Shown: positions 1-10,167, counted from the stretch's first letter. The stretch: 64,000 nucleotides of DNA from DATFVA01 sp963839165 (GCA_963839165.1 CAWIUG010000006.1:451035-515034), one strand, 5' to 3'. The notes: generated by a model not told the origin, from the sequence alone. Made by a program: numbers and translations.

Positions 1-1
1 G

Positions 2-916
2 CTTGATTTTATTTCAAATTGTACCGAGAACCAGCTTAAAGAGTATGGGCCGGTTGTTGAGATAGGGATTAACCATGAGCAGCAGCATCAGGAATTAATG
101 CTGACAGATATAAAACATGTATTTTCTTTGAATCCACTCCATCCTGTTTATACCGATCAATATCTTCCCATCGTAGACCATGTTCCTGAAATCTCATTCA
201 AAAAATTTGAGGAGGGAGTTTATAAGATTGGACATCCGGGTAACCATTTTGGTTACGATAATGAATTTCCCAGGCATAAAATATATCTTGATTCTTTTTC
301 CCTGGCTAACAGACTCGTGACAAACCGAGAATATATGGATTTTATTGATGACGGAGGATACAAAAAAACGGAGCTTTGGCTATCCGATGGGTTTTCGAAG
401 GTTGAGAAGAACAACTGGAATTCACCTTTATATTGGGAGAAAAAAGATGGGGAATGGTGGAATTTTAAACTAAATGGATTTCATAAAGTAGATCTGAATG
501 AACCTGTGTGCCATATAAGTTATTTTGAAGCTGATGCCTTCGCTAGATGGGCAGGATACAGACTACCAACGGAAGCCGAATGGGAACTGGCCGCAGAAAA
601 ATTACCCGTAAGGGGTAACTTTGTGGAAGATGGGAATTTCCATCCAGTCGCTGTATTATCAGGTGACCCCATTAACCAAATGTATGGAGATGTTTGGGAA
701 TGGACTATGAGTCCATATGTACCTTATCCCGGATATAAAACGCTTCCCGGTGCACTTGGAGAATATAATGGAAAATTCATGTCAAACCAGATGGTGCTAA
801 AAGGCGGATCCTGTGCTACATCCCTTTCCCACATTCGAAAATATTACAGAAATTTTTTCTATCCTGACAGCCGGTGGCAGTTCATGGGCCTCAGGCTTGC
901 GAAAGATAAAGAGTAA
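2..916 (+). CDS. egtB: Ergothioneine biosynthesis protein EgtB, C-terminal part (5' end outside window)
   Basis: The frame is open from base 2, so the start lies upstream of the window. The first residues seen contain the DinB-type iron-binding motif HEQQHQE followed by LMLTD, which is characteristic of EgtB. A formylglycine-generating-enzyme-like domain follows, with RLPTEAEWE, GDVWEWT and LKGGSC. In the known family this non-haem iron sulfoxide synthase uses O2 to join gamma-Glu-Cys or Cys to trimethylhistidine. It lies 4 bp before egtD, the preceding pathway step, which strongly supports the call. The roughly 300 residues seen cover the sulfatase-like domain and the end of the DinB domain. 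Confidence 0.9.
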   Translation, partial: LDFISNCTENQLKEYGPVVEIGINHEQQHQELMLTDIKHVFSLNPLHPVYTDQYLPIVDHVPEISFKKFEEGVYKIGHPGNHFGYDNEFPRHKIYLDSFSLANRLVTNREYMDFIDDGGYKKTELWLSDGFSKVEKNNWNSPLYWEKKDGEWWNFKLNGFHKVDLNEPVCHISYFEADAFARWAGYRLPTEAEWELAAEKLPVRGNFVEDGNFHPVAVLSGDPINQMYGDVWEWTMSPYVPYPGYKTLPGALGEYNGKFMSNQMVLKGGSCATSLSHIRKYYRNFFYPDSRWQFMGLRLAKDKE

Positions 917-920
917 TCTT

Positions 921-1865
921 ATGTATTTTACAGCCAAAAAAGAAAATGAAATTGAGAGTATTGTCCGCGAAGGGCTATTAGGACCGCATAAAGAATTGCC
1001 GAGTAAATTGTTTTATGATCAAAGAGGGTCCAAATTATTCGATGAGATAACCAGACTCACCGAGTACTATCCGACAAGGACAGAGATGAAGATAATGCAG
1101 GAAAATATCTCTGAGATCGGAGAGCTTTTGGGAGAAGGAACTGTCCTGGTTGAGCTAGGAAGCGGAAGCAGTGAAAAAATCCGACTGTTGCTTGATAATA
1201 TACCCGGACTAGCTGCTTATATTCCCATTGATATTTCTGAGGAGCACTTGGCGAATTCAGTTAATAAACTTTCCAGGGATTATCCGGGACTTAAAATAAT
1301 CCCCCTCTATGCTGATTATACAAAGACTATTAATCTGCCTGGTATACCCAATCCCTACGACCATATATCAGCTTTTTATCCGGGATCCACTATTGGAAAT
1401 TTTAAACCCCTTGAAGCTAAGAATTTCTTACGTAGAATATCACGCCTTATAGGCAGAAATGGAGGAATAATTATAGGTGTTGATCTGAAGAAGGATAAGA
1501 ATGTACTAGAAGCTGCATATAATGATGCTACGGGAATCACTGCTGAATTTAATGTGAATATACTGAGGCATATAAACGAAGAGACAGGCTCCGACTTTAA
1601 AACAGAAAATTTTAGACATCATGCTTTTTATAATCCTGAACAGGGAAGAATAGAAATGCATCTTATCAGCTTGGCGGATCAGATTATCAATATGAATGGA
1701 ACAGCATTGTACCTGAAAAAAAACGATGATATTATAACAGAATATTCCTATAAATATACGCTTAAGGAATTTCAAAACCTGGTGAGTGATTTCTTCGAAG
1801 TAAGAAATACCTGGGTAGATGAAAATCAATTTTTTAGTGTGCAGTATCTCAGGGTAAAACACTAG
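921..1865 (+). CDS. egtD: L-histidine N-alpha-methyltransferase EgtD
   Basis: A 314-residue SAM-dependent methyltransferase that trimethylates histidine to hercynine, the EgtB substrate. Family hallmarks are the N-terminal PSKLFYDQRGSKLF and TEYYPTRTE motifs and the SAM-binding stretch VELGSGSSEK near residue 80. FYPGSTIGNF and the C-terminal SVQYLRV also fit. An upstream in-frame start exists inside egtB, but the ATG at 921 follows AAAGAG with about 7 bp spacing, gives the usual family length, and sits 4 bp after the egtB stop. The two genes are therefore very likely co-transcribed. Confidence 0.93.
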   Translation: MYFTAKKENEIESIVREGLLGPHKELPSKLFYDQRGSKLFDEITRLTEYYPTRTEMKIMQENISEIGELLGEGTVLVELGSGSSEKIRLLLDNIPGLAAYIPIDISEEHLANSVNKLSRDYPGLKIIPLYADYTKTINLPGIPNPYDHISAFYPGSTIGNFKPLEAKNFLRRISRLIGRNGGIIIGVDLKKDKNVLEAAYNDATGITAEFNVNILRHINEETGSDFKTENFRHHAFYNPEQGRIEMHLISLADQIINMNGTALYLKKNDDIITEYSYKYTLKEFQNLVSDFFEVRNTWVDENQFFSVQYLRVKH

Positions 1866-2051
1866 GATAATATTGAAGGGGATTATAATTTGCCCTTCCT
1901 CAAGTTGTATAAATTCCATCACTTATAATCACATACAAATTACCTTCCATCATTTAAGTTATTAAAGCTTAATTATCAGGTATAGCATAATTAGGTACAG
2001 AAATTGCAGTGAACTAATTACTTAATAAATAATTCCGGTGGGGCTGAAAAT

Positions 2052-3230
2052 ATGAGCAATGCAGAATATAATGGATTAAATGACCTTATACAAAATGAGT
2101 ATCAAAATGAGAATTTTTCTTCTAATGGATCAGCATATAAATCATTATCGATAGTAGAAGGAGATTCTGAGTCTCATTACGATGAATGGGTAAATTATAT
2201 AGCAAAACATAATGACTCAACTATTTATAGTCACCCGCTCTGGCTTAAAGCTCTTGAGCATGAATATAACAAGAAGAGTATAGTACTGTTTTGTGTAGAT
2301 GAAAATTCTGAAATAAGGGGATTACTCCCTCTCTTACCAACATCTGGACTCCCTTTCAAAAAAAAGGAACCGGTCACCGCAAAACGACTGGCCTCTCTTC
2401 CAAGAACTCCTTTAAGCGGTCTCCTTTATGATAATGATGCAGTACGCAAATTATTGTTAAGTGAAGCTTCATCAAAAGCCCGATTTGAATTCAACGCACT
2501 TTTACAGATAAAAAGTTATTGCCATTCTCTTGAAAAAGATCTGGAGGATATTCAGAAAATTAATTGGAGAGAATCGTATTTTTTTGAATTACCACAATGT
2601 CCTTCAACGTTGAGATTCGGAAACAAAAAGCAGAATCATAATATAAGGTGGGGTGTAACAAAGGCGAAGAATTCTGGTTTAATAGTCCGGGAGGGGGATT
2701 CTGAGAACGATCTGAAGGCCTGGTACAGACTGTATCTTGAAACCATGAGATGGCACATAGTACCGGTCAGACCATATGGTTTCTTTAAATATTTATGGGA
2801 GAACCTTAAACCCAAAGGCCTGATGAAGCTGCTTGTGTCTGAAGCAGGGGAAAACTTTAAGAAAGATATGGTTGCAGGTTCAATCTTCTTGAGTTACAAT
2901 AAAACAACATTTTATGCTTTTAATGGACGAAATGATTCTGCCCTTGCATTTCACGCAAACGATCTTATTCAATGGGAAGCCATCCATAAAGCATGTGAAG
3001 ATAAGTATGAATTTTATGATATGGGTGAAGTTTCGGAAGGCAACTGCGGCCTGGCACACTTCAAATCGAAATGGGGCTGCAGCACTAGAATGGTTTATCA
3101 TTATTATAATGATTTCACTCAAAAAGAAATAGACATTGTAAAAAATTTGGATTTTTATAAAAAAGTCTGGCAGAAGCTGCCGCTTGGATTAACAAAAAAT
3201 ATAGGGATATTTGTAAATCGTTATTTATGA
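2052..3230 (+). CDS. FemAB-like / GNAT-fold aminoacyl or acyl transferase
   Basis: 392 residues with the double-GNAT layout of FemAB-related proteins. The N-terminal part has SHPLWLKALEHEY and GLLPLLP. The C-terminal part has RWGVTKAKNSGL, a VAGSIFLSYN strand and the end motif YDMGEVSEGNCGLAHFKSKW (residues about 310-345). Relatives add amino acids to cell-wall precursors or act in exopolysaccharide assembly; the substrate here cannot be read from sequence. The start is chosen after a GGTGGGG ribosome-binding site. It stands alone, 186 bp after egtD and convergent with valS. Confidence 0.75.
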   Translation: MSNAEYNGLNDLIQNEYQNENFSSNGSAYKSLSIVEGDSESHYDEWVNYIAKHNDSTIYSHPLWLKALEHEYNKKSIVLFCVDENSEIRGLLPLLPTSGLPFKKKEPVTAKRLASLPRTPLSGLLYDNDAVRKLLLSEASSKARFEFNALLQIKSYCHSLEKDLEDIQKINWRESYFFELPQCPSTLRFGNKKQNHNIRWGVTKAKNSGLIVREGDSENDLKAWYRLYLETMRWHIVPVRPYGFFKYLWENLKPKGLMKLLVSEAGENFKKDMVAGSIFLSYNKTTFYAFNGRNDSALAFHANDLIQWEAIHKACEDKYEFYDMGEVSEGNCGLAHFKSKWGCSTRMVYHYYNDFTQKEIDIVKNLDFYKKVWQKLPLGLTKNIGIFVNRYL

Positions 3231-3252
3231 GAGAGCTGGCAAATACCCTTTC

Positions 3253-5901
3253 CTAGGAAAGTGTATCAAGGATTTCTTTAAGTTTTCTCAGATTATTTTC
3301 CCAGTCAGATTTTTTATGTCTTTCCTTTTCAACAACTTCGGGAGCTGCGTTATTAATAAATTTTTCATTAGCCAGTTTTTTTTCTATACTGGCAAGTGAA
3401 CCTTCCAATCTGCTTATATCCTTTTTAAGACGTGCCCGTTCAATATCGAGATCAATCAGACCTTCCAGGGGAATAAATATTTCGCAACTGGTTAAGACGG
3501 CTGTAGCGCTGGCTTTTGGTTTTTGAATTTTTTCGTCGATAAATAATTCATCAATTCTCGCAAGTTTTTTAATATAATCAACCTGGTGTTGACCAACGGA
3601 GGAAGATTTTATATATACCTTAATCTGCTTTGATGGTGGAATATTCATCTCACCACGGATTGCCCGGATTGAAGTGATGATGTCCTGTACAAATTCCATT
3701 TCTTCTTCGGCTCTTGAATCCAATTTATCTTCTGCAGGAACCGGATAGTTGGAGATTACAATACTTTCACCTTTCTTCCTCTCACCAATCAATTGCCACA
3801 GTTCTTCCGTTATAAATGGCATAAAAGGGTGAACTATCTTGAGAAGATTTTCAAACATAATTAAAGACCTTGTCAGGACTGCAGATTTAACTTCAATATC
3901 ATCAGAATAAAGCCTGTTCTTTGAAAGTTCTATGTACCAGTCGCAGAAGTCATTCCAAACAAATGCATAAACTATTTTAGAAGCAGTATTGATCTCAAAC
4001 TTCTGCATTGCCTCCTCAAGCTGAAGCAGTGTCTTATTGAACCTTGAGCTGATCCATCTATCAGCAAAATCAATATGCTTCTGTGCAAGACTGTCGTCAA
4101 ACGGAATCGATTCACGGTTCATTAATAAAAATCTGCCGGCGTTCCATATCTTATTTGCAAAGTTTCTCCCGAATTCACACTTCTCCGTACTAAATAAAAC
4201 GTCCTGTCCCATCGGGGCGAGATAAATTATGGTGAACCTTAACGCATCAGCACCATAATCCTTTATTACAGTAAGAGGATCAGGTGAGTTGCCGAGAGAT
4301 TTACTCATCTTTCTTCCCTGGATGTCTCTTATTACAGAAGTAAAATAAACGCTGCTGAAAGGAATATCATTTTTAAAATGAAGTCCGGCCATAATCATTC
4401 TGGCAACCCAGAAGAATATAATATCAGGTGCAGTTACAAGAGTATTTGTAGGATAATAATAATCCTGTTCCTTTTCGGTTTTAAATACTGCATGTGCCCA
4501 TAGCCAGCTGGAAGCCCAGGTATCAAGCACATCTTCATCCTGTCTTAGCTTCGCCGATCCGCAATGAGGACATCTCTCAGGTTTTTCAACTGCAACAATA
4601 GGATTTTTGCATTCTGGTTGACAATGATCGTCTCCTACACAATACCATACAGGTATCCTGTGCCCCCACCATAGCTGTCTTGATATACACCAGTCACTTA
4701 TATTTTCCATCCAGTGTTTGTAAGTTTTTACCCAATGATCGGGATAAAAATTAACTTTGCCTTGTTCAACCACTGCAAGGGCAGGCTGTGCAAGCTCCCC
4801 CATCTTCATGAACCATTGCTCTGACAAATATGGCTCGACGGGTACTCCCCCCCTCTCAGAATAACCAATTTTTGTCTGGTAGTCATCAATTTTTTCGAGT
4901 AGTTTAAGGTCTTCCATCCTCGCTACCACCTTTTTCCTTACTTCATACCGGTCAAGACCCCTTAAAAAATCAGGAACATTAGCATTTGTTGTTCCATCAA
5001 CATTAAAAATATTTATAGTATCCAGTCTATGTCTTTTGCCCATTTCATAATCATTAAGATCGTGGGCGGGAGTAACCTTAACAGCACCGGTTCCAAAATC
5101 CATATCTACATAATCATCCGCAAAAATTGGAATTTCCTTCCCTACGATAGGGAGTAGAACCTTTTTTCCGATTAATGATCTATACCTTTCGTCGTTAGGA
5201 TTAACAGCGATTCCTGTATCTCCCAGCATTGTTTCGGGACGGGTAGTTGCAACTATAATATATTCGCTGCTGTCTTTTACGGGATATTTAAAGTACCAAA
5301 GCTTACCGCTTATATTCCTGTAAATAACCTCCTCATCGGAGATAGCTGACTGAGTTGCAGGATCCCAATTAACCATACGGTAGCCACGGTAAATCTTCCC
5401 TTCATTGTATAACCTGACGAATGCCTTTATTACCTCTTTATAGTATTCATCATCCATTGTGAAACGTTCACGATCCCAATCGCAGCTAACCCCGAGCTTT
5501 TTCAGCTGTTGTATAATTATACCGCCGTATTTTTCCGTCCATTCCCAACAATACTTAATGAATTCATCCCTGCCGATGTTCTTCTTATCGATATCCTGAT
5601 CTTTAAGATAATTAGTTACCTTTGTCTCAGTAGCTATTGAGGCATGATCCGTTCCCGGTACCCAGCAGGCATTATACCCCTGCATTCTCTTCATACGTAT
5701 AAAAATATCCTGTATGGTATTATTAAGAATATGTCCCATCGTAAGCATTCCTGTAACGTTTGGAGGTGGTATTACAATGGTGAATGGTTCTCTATTAGTA
5801 TCAACCTCCGAATGAAAGAACTTATTTGCAAGCCAGTATCCATACCATTTATCTTCTACCGAAGCGGGGTCATATGCCTTTGGAATGTCGGTCAGAGACA
5901 T
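3253..5901 (-). CDS. valS: Valyl-tRNA synthetase
   Basis: 882-residue class I synthetase that charges tRNA-Val. The N-terminus has PPPNVTGMLTMGHILNN, which contains the HIGH-type signature as MGHI. The KMSKS loop is present as GRKMSKSLGN near residue 530. A CP1 editing domain lies between them (TTRPETMLGDTG, GTGAVKVTPAHD). A Cys-rich zinc-ribbon-like segment (CVGDDHCQPEC, CPHC) lies near residues 425-460. The C-terminus is the valine-type tRNA-binding coiled coil, from about residue 815. No T-box or riboswitch was seen upstream. Confidence 0.97.
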   Translation of the reverse strand: MSLTDIPKAYDPASVEDKWYGYWLANKFFHSEVDTNREPFTIVIPPPNVTGMLTMGHILNNTIQDIFIRMKRMQGYNACWVPGTDHASIATETKVTNYLKDQDIDKKNIGRDEFIKYCWEWTEKYGGIIIQQLKKLGVSCDWDRERFTMDDEYYKEVIKAFVRLYNEGKIYRGYRMVNWDPATQSAISDEEVIYRNISGKLWYFKYPVKDSSEYIIVATTRPETMLGDTGIAVNPNDERYRSLIGKKVLLPIVGKEIPIFADDYVDMDFGTGAVKVTPAHDLNDYEMGKRHRLDTINIFNVDGTTNANVPDFLRGLDRYEVRKKVVARMEDLKLLEKIDDYQTKIGYSERGGVPVEPYLSEQWFMKMGELAQPALAVVEQGKVNFYPDHWVKTYKHWMENISDWCISRQLWWGHRIPVWYCVGDDHCQPECKNPIVAVEKPERCPHCGSAKLRQDEDVLDTWASSWLWAHAVFKTEKEQDYYYPTNTLVTAPDIIFFWVARMIMAGLHFKNDIPFSSVYFTSVIRDIQGRKMSKSLGNSPDPLTVIKDYGADALRFTIIYLAPMGQDVLFSTEKCEFGRNFANKIWNAGRFLLMNRESIPFDDSLAQKHIDFADRWISSRFNKTLLQLEEAMQKFEINTASKIVYAFVWNDFCDWYIELSKNRLYSDDIEVKSAVLTRSLIMFENLLKIVHPFMPFITEELWQLIGERKKGESIVISNYPVPAEDKLDSRAEEEMEFVQDIITSIRAIRGEMNIPPSKQIKVYIKSSSVGQHQVDYIKKLARIDELFIDEKIQKPKASATAVLTSCEIFIPLEGLIDLDIERARLKKDISRLEGSLASIEKKLANEKFINNAAPEVVEKERHKKSDWENNLRKLKEILDTLS

Positions 5902-6033
5902 TTTTTTCCTTTGATTATAATCTGAATTTAAGTTGCAAATATAAGGAATTTTTTAATGGAGCATTGAGTAAAAATGAGGGGTTACCACTGTTGCTTTGAT
6001 CATAGGAAAGGTTTACTGCAGCTGTTTTTAGGA

Positions 6034-6714
6034 TTAATAAATTATATACATATAGTTAGGGATTTTAACCTGAATTCCATGATAAGGTCCAGAAAGGTCA
6101 CTCAATTGATCTCCAACAGTGCCTGCGATTATATAACCTTTTTTGGTAAGCTCAGTTCTTTTTTCCGATTTAAACTTTTCCGCGGTTTGTCCTGAGTATT
6201 CTTCTCCTTTAACAATCAAAGAATCAAAATGTTCATAACCTGCGCCGATCAGGTTCTTAATGGTAGGTTCATATTGATATTCTTTTCTGCCTGTGATAAA
6301 TATTATCTTAAAATTCTTTTTTAGCAGATAATTATACAGGTCAAGAACAGCCGGGACGGCAGGGCCTTTAGCACTATCAACCCACATATCAAAATATTTA
6401 GGCACATACCCGAAATCCCATTTCCTATAGAATCCGTAACTCGAAATAGCTGTCTCATCAATATCAAAAATCACAACTGCATTCTGTACGGGATCTATTC
6501 CATTGAACTTTTCTATAGCTTCCTCAATCGCCTTCCTGGTATCTTTCTCATATTCTCCGTTATTATGGTAATTGATAACCTCATCTTTTGCTATGCCTAT
6601 ATTTATAAGGTGTACAGCCTCCGGAGCACAATTTAAACCTGATAAGGTGATTAAAGTAAGGATGATAAATAAAACAGTGCTTATTTTTCCAATGAGTATT
6701 TGTGGTGCGTCCAT
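6034..6714 (-). CDS. HAD-superfamily class IIIB acid phosphatase, membrane-anchored
   Basis: 226 residues. An N-terminal hydrophobic helix (residues about 10-28) is followed by LNCAPE, possibly a weak lipobox. The catalytic core shows HAD motif I FDIDETAISSY (nucleophile and acid/base Asp), motif II FITGRKE, and a late GDQLSDL acidic motif. This order is typical of the subclass IIIB acid phosphatase/nucleotidase group, which works outside the cytoplasmic membrane on phosphomonoesters. No clear ribosome-binding site precedes the chosen ATG. It is transcribed away from valS with a similarly oriented esterase gene upstream. Confidence 0.8.
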   Translation of the reverse strand: MDAPQILIGKISTVLFIILTLITLSGLNCAPEAVHLINIGIAKDEVINYHNNGEYEKDTRKAIEEAIEKFNGIDPVQNAVVIFDIDETAISSYGFYRKWDFGYVPKYFDMWVDSAKGPAVPAVLDLYNYLLKKNFKIIFITGRKEYQYEPTIKNLIGAGYEHFDSLIVKGEEYSGQTAEKFKSEKRTELTKKGYIIAGTVGDQLSDLSGPYHGIQVKIPNYMYIIY

Positions 6715-6766
6715 TTTTTAAAAATATTTTTATTAAGAATCGGAGACCGAAGAATCAGCGGATAAA

Positions 6767-7576
6767 TTATTTGCCAAAGAAAAACAGTAATGGTCTTTCC
6801 AGCCTTTCTGCCCAGGCAGATTCATTATGTTCTGCTCCCGGTGAGTAAAAATAATCAATATTTGTCCCTATTAAAAATCCCTTCCCAGTAAGTAGGGCAA
6901 ACATTTTTTGTCCTCTCACCAATCCATCCTCGCCATGATCAATATAAATCTTTATTCCCGGTTTGGGCCTGTCGCTTTCACCGATAGTTTTAAATATTTT
7001 GTCATTCCCATAATAAAATGAACTTGACAAACACGCGGCCATAGAAAAAATATTGGGATAATTCCACGCAATCAATAAGGATATTAAACCTCCCATCGAT
7101 GACCCCATAACAGCGCGGCTGCGCGCATCAGGAATTGTCCTGTAATTGGAATCTATAAAAGGTATTATTTCATCAGCCAGGAATTTCATATAATTTCTTC
7201 CCTTTTCAGAATCACTATATTCTTCCATCCTGTCTTTAGTATTATTTATCCCTACTATTATTATTTCCCTTAACCGCCCGGTTTGAATTAGTCTGGATAC
7301 AGTTTCGTCTGCCTGCCAGTCTTTTCCTGAAAAGGAAGTGGCGGGATCCATCAGGTTTTGACCATCATGCATATATAAAACTGGGTATCTTCTATGGGGG
7401 GAATGCAAATAAGAAGGAGGCAGCCAGACAAATATTCCCCTTTCGTTATCTAAAAAATTCGAATGGAATTTTTTATATAACCTGATATCTCCTATAATTT
7501 TCTTTCTTCCCTTGTAAGTTTTGGGATTGGGGTTATTCCTGTTTTTATCTGTTAAATGCTTCTTTTCTTCCGGCAT
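6767..7576 (-). CDS. Alpha/beta-hydrolase esterase (esterase D / Fes-like family)
   Basis: 269 residues matching the PF00756-type esterase fold. The nucleophile elbow is MGSSMGG (residues about 155). An Asp candidate lies in DHGEDGLVRG and the catalytic His in GAEHNESAW. Upstream strands include RYPVLYMHDGQNLMD, with the oxyanion region. No signal peptide is evident, so it is probably cytoplasmic. Members hydrolyse S-formylglutathione, siderophore esters or carbohydrate esters; the substrate is unknown here. It lies 52 bp upstream of the HAD phosphatase on the same strand. Confidence 0.8.
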   Translation of the reverse strand: MPEEKKHLTDKNRNNPNPKTYKGRKKIIGDIRLYKKFHSNFLDNERGIFVWLPPSYLHSPHRRYPVLYMHDGQNLMDPATSFSGKDWQADETVSRLIQTGRLREIIIVGINNTKDRMEEYSDSEKGRNYMKFLADEIIPFIDSNYRTIPDARSRAVMGSSMGGLISLLIAWNYPNIFSMAACLSSSFYYGNDKIFKTIGESDRPKPGIKIYIDHGEDGLVRGQKMFALLTGKGFLIGTNIDYFYSPGAEHNESAWAERLERPLLFFFGK

Positions 7577-7754
7577 GTTAAATTAAATTTTGTTCGTAGA
7601 CCATTTAATAAAGAAATAGGCTCTGAATCAGCAAAAATAATTGATTCTTATCAATTTTCCCTAAGTTTTAAGACACTTTAAATGGAATATTTATAATATT
7701 TTATGGATTTTTAAACCTCATTCTTTTACAGTTTTTAAGGAGAGGTTGTTCAAT

Positions 7755-9002
7755 ATGGCAGTTATCAGGCCCTTCAAAGCATTAAGACCTTCAAAAGATA
7801 ATGCAGAAATAGTAGCAAGTGTACCATATGATGTTGTAAATAGAAAGGAAGCAAAAAAAGAAGCAGATGGAAATCCATTAAATTTTTTACGCGTAACACG
7901 ATCTGAAATTGAGCTGGATGACAGTGTTAATCCTTATTCCGAAGAAGTTTATAAAAAAGCTAAACAAAACCTGGAACGGCTGAAAATCGAAGCCCCGCTT
8001 ATTACTGAGAATACTCCGCACTTTTACCTGTATCGACTCGAGATGAACGGGAAAGCCCAGGTAGGAATTGCAGCAACATTCTCTGTAGATGATTATGAAA
8101 ATGATGTTATCCTGAAGCACGAAAAGACGAGACGTGAAAAAGAGGATGACAGGACAAATCATATAGTTAGTACTGAAGCCCAGACCGGAGTTGTATTTCT
8201 TACATACCGGGGAGTTGAGTCGGTAAATAAAATTGTTGATGAGACAATGAAAGAGAACGGTCCTGAATATGATTTTTCATCAAAAGACGGGATCAGACAT
8301 ACGGTATGGATCGTTCCGGAAAAATATAATGAAACGATAATAAGAGAATTCGGCAAAATTAATCGCCTATACATAGCTGACGGACACCACCGTGCTGCCA
8401 GTGCAGCAAGGGCAAAAAAAGTTAAGCGTGAGAATAATAAAAACCATACTGGTGAGGAAGAGTATAACTTTTTTATTTCAGTTATCTTTCCTTCCGAACA
8501 GCTTAATATTCTACCTTATAACCGCGTTGTTTCTGATCTTAACAATCTATCGAAGGATGAATTTCTTGATAATATAAGCGAAAAGTTTCTCATCGAAAAA
8601 GCAGGAGAAAAAGAACCGAAGGAGAGAAGAAGCTATGGCATGTTTCTCGACGGTGATTGGTATATACTTAAAGTGCGTGATTCTGTGCTGGCAAGCAATT
8701 CACTCTCTGAATCTGTCTCTGAAACCCTGGATGTAAGCATCCTGCAGGACTTTCTCCTAAACCCTATCCTCGGGATAGATGACCCCAGGACAAATAAAAG
8801 GATAGATTTTATCGGCGGTATCCGCGGAACGAAAGAACTTGAAAAACTCGTTTCGGAAGGGGATGCTGCGGTTGCGTTTTCTTTATTTCCAGTTTCGCTG
8901 GATGATCTTATGAAAATATCAGATGCAGGTGAGATCATGCCGCCTAAATCCACATGGTTTGAACCAAAATTGAGGGATGGACTGCTTGTTCATACTATTT
9001 AA
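7755..9002 (+). CDS. DUF1015 (COG4198) family protein
   Basis: 415 residues with the family signature throughout: IRPFKALRPS at the N-terminus, ASVPYDVVNRKEA, LKHEKTRREKEDDR and IADGHHRAASAARA near residue 210. The biochemical role of the family is not established. It is often found next to serine biosynthesis genes, and here it precedes serC by 48 bp. An in-frame TTG at 7746 exists, but the ATG at 7755 lies about 9 bp after AAGGAGAGG and is preferred. Confidence 0.85.
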   Translation: MAVIRPFKALRPSKDNAEIVASVPYDVVNRKEAKKEADGNPLNFLRVTRSEIELDDSVNPYSEEVYKKAKQNLERLKIEAPLITENTPHFYLYRLEMNGKAQVGIAATFSVDDYENDVILKHEKTRREKEDDRTNHIVSTEAQTGVVFLTYRGVESVNKIVDETMKENGPEYDFSSKDGIRHTVWIVPEKYNETIIREFGKINRLYIADGHHRAASAARAKKVKRENNKNHTGEEEYNFFISVIFPSEQLNILPYNRVVSDLNNLSKDEFLDNISEKFLIEKAGEKEPKERRSYGMFLDGDWYILKVRDSVLASNSLSESVSETLDVSILQDFLLNPILGIDDPRTNKRIDFIGGIRGTKELEKLVSEGDAAVAFSLFPVSLDDLMKISDAGEIMPPKSTWFEPKLRDGLLVHTI

Positions 9003-9050
9003 TTATTAATTTATTATACTTAATCGAAAATCAGAAGGGAAGATTAAAAT

Positions 9051-10166
9051 ATGAAAAACCGGATTTATAATTTCAGTGCGGGCCCTGCAATTCTGCCCGA
9101 GGACGTTCTCAAGGAGGCCCAGGATAATTTAATGTCGCTTCCTGATGTCGGAATGTCCATACTTGAAATCAGTCACCGTTCAAAAACTTTTGATAAAATT
9201 ATCGGTGATGCAAAAGCTGACTTGAAAGAACTCATGGGAATAAGTGATGATTATTCTATATTGTTTCTACAGGGGGGCGCAAGCCTACAGTTCTCGATGG
9301 TTCCTTTAAATCTAATGCCTCCGGCAAATAAAGCCGACTATATTGTGACCGGCAGCTGGTCAAAGAAAGCGGTTAAAGAAGCAAAACGGGTTGGAACTGT
9401 GAATATAGCGGCATCAACCGAAGAAGGGAAATTTAAAAGAATACCTAAACAGAATGAACTAAAGCTTGATCCGGAAGCTTCATATGTTCATTTTACGTCA
9501 AATAATACCATCTATGGTACTGAATATCATTATGAACCTGAGACGGGGAATGTTCCACTTGTATGTGACGCTTCTTCGGATATTCTTTCAAGGAAGATAA
9601 ACGTAAATAAATACGCGCTGATATATGCTGGAGCTCAGAAAAATATGGGACCTTCTGGCGTTACTTTTGTCATCATCAGAAAGGATATAACCGAAAGAGG
9701 CAGCGATTCACTGCACACTATGCTGAACTATAAAACTCATGTCGATGCTGACTCTCTTTACAACACACCTACTGTATTCGGAGTGTATATTATCGGTCTC
9801 GTAGCGAAATGGCTTAAAAGGAATGGTGGTCTCGACGCTATGTATAAAACAAATAAAGAAAAGGCTGATACTCTTTATACATGTATAGATGAAAGCGGCG
9901 GCTTCTATAAAGGTCACGCTGAGAAAGATAGTCGCTCTTTAATGAATATTACCTTTAACCTGAATTCTGAAGAACTTGAGAAAAAGCTTGTGGCAGCTGC
10001 AACTGAAAATGGCTTCAGCGGGTTGAAAGGCCACAGGTCAGTAGGCGGAATAAGAGCATCAATCTACAATGCATTCCCAAAGAAGGGAGTTGAAGATCTG
10101 GTGACTTTTCATGAAAGATTTTCAAAAAAAGAATGGTTAAATGTCAATTTTTTTCCGGAGGCCTAA
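9051..10166 (+). CDS. serC: Phosphoserine aminotransferase
   Basis: 371-residue class V PLP aminotransferase that converts 3-phosphohydroxypyruvate and glutamate to phosphoserine; it also serves pyridoxine synthesis in some bacteria. The N-terminal NFSAGPAILPEDVL is diagnostic. LFLQGGASLQF and the PLP-lysine motif AGAQKNMGPSG (residues about 195-206) are intact, as is the C-terminal GHRSVGGIRASIYNA. A GAAGGGAAG ribosome-binding site precedes the ATG. It is probably one operon with the DUF1015 gene and the lipoprotein that starts 1 bp after its stop. Confidence 0.96.
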   Translation: MKNRIYNFSAGPAILPEDVLKEAQDNLMSLPDVGMSILEISHRSKTFDKIIGDAKADLKELMGISDDYSILFLQGGASLQFSMVPLNLMPPANKADYIVTGSWSKKAVKEAKRVGTVNIAASTEEGKFKRIPKQNELKLDPEASYVHFTSNNTIYGTEYHYEPETGNVPLVCDASSDILSRKINVNKYALIYAGAQKNMGPSGVTFVIIRKDITERGSDSLHTMLNYKTHVDADSLYNTPTVFGVYIIGLVAKWLKRNGGLDAMYKTNKEKADTLYTCIDESGGFYKGHAEKDSRSLMNITFNLNSEELEKKLVAAATENGFSGLKGHRSVGGIRASIYNAFPKKGVEDLVTFHERFSKKEWLNVNFFPEA

Positions 10167-10167
10167 T

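Noticed and set aside
1506..1922. Long open frame antisense to egtD
   Set aside because: It overlaps a strongly recognised gene, has no ribosome-binding site and no domain; similar antisense frames over valS, the T9SS cargo and TonB receptor genes were left out for the same reason.
3248..3261. Perfect palindrome CTTTCCTAGGAAAG between convergent genes
   Set aside because: It has no loop or T tract, overlaps the valS stop, and is too short to call a terminator or binding site with confidence.
5902..6033. Possible T-box or other riboswitch upstream of valS
   Set aside because: No specifier hairpin, T-box sequence or terminator was found, and such elements are not expected in this group.
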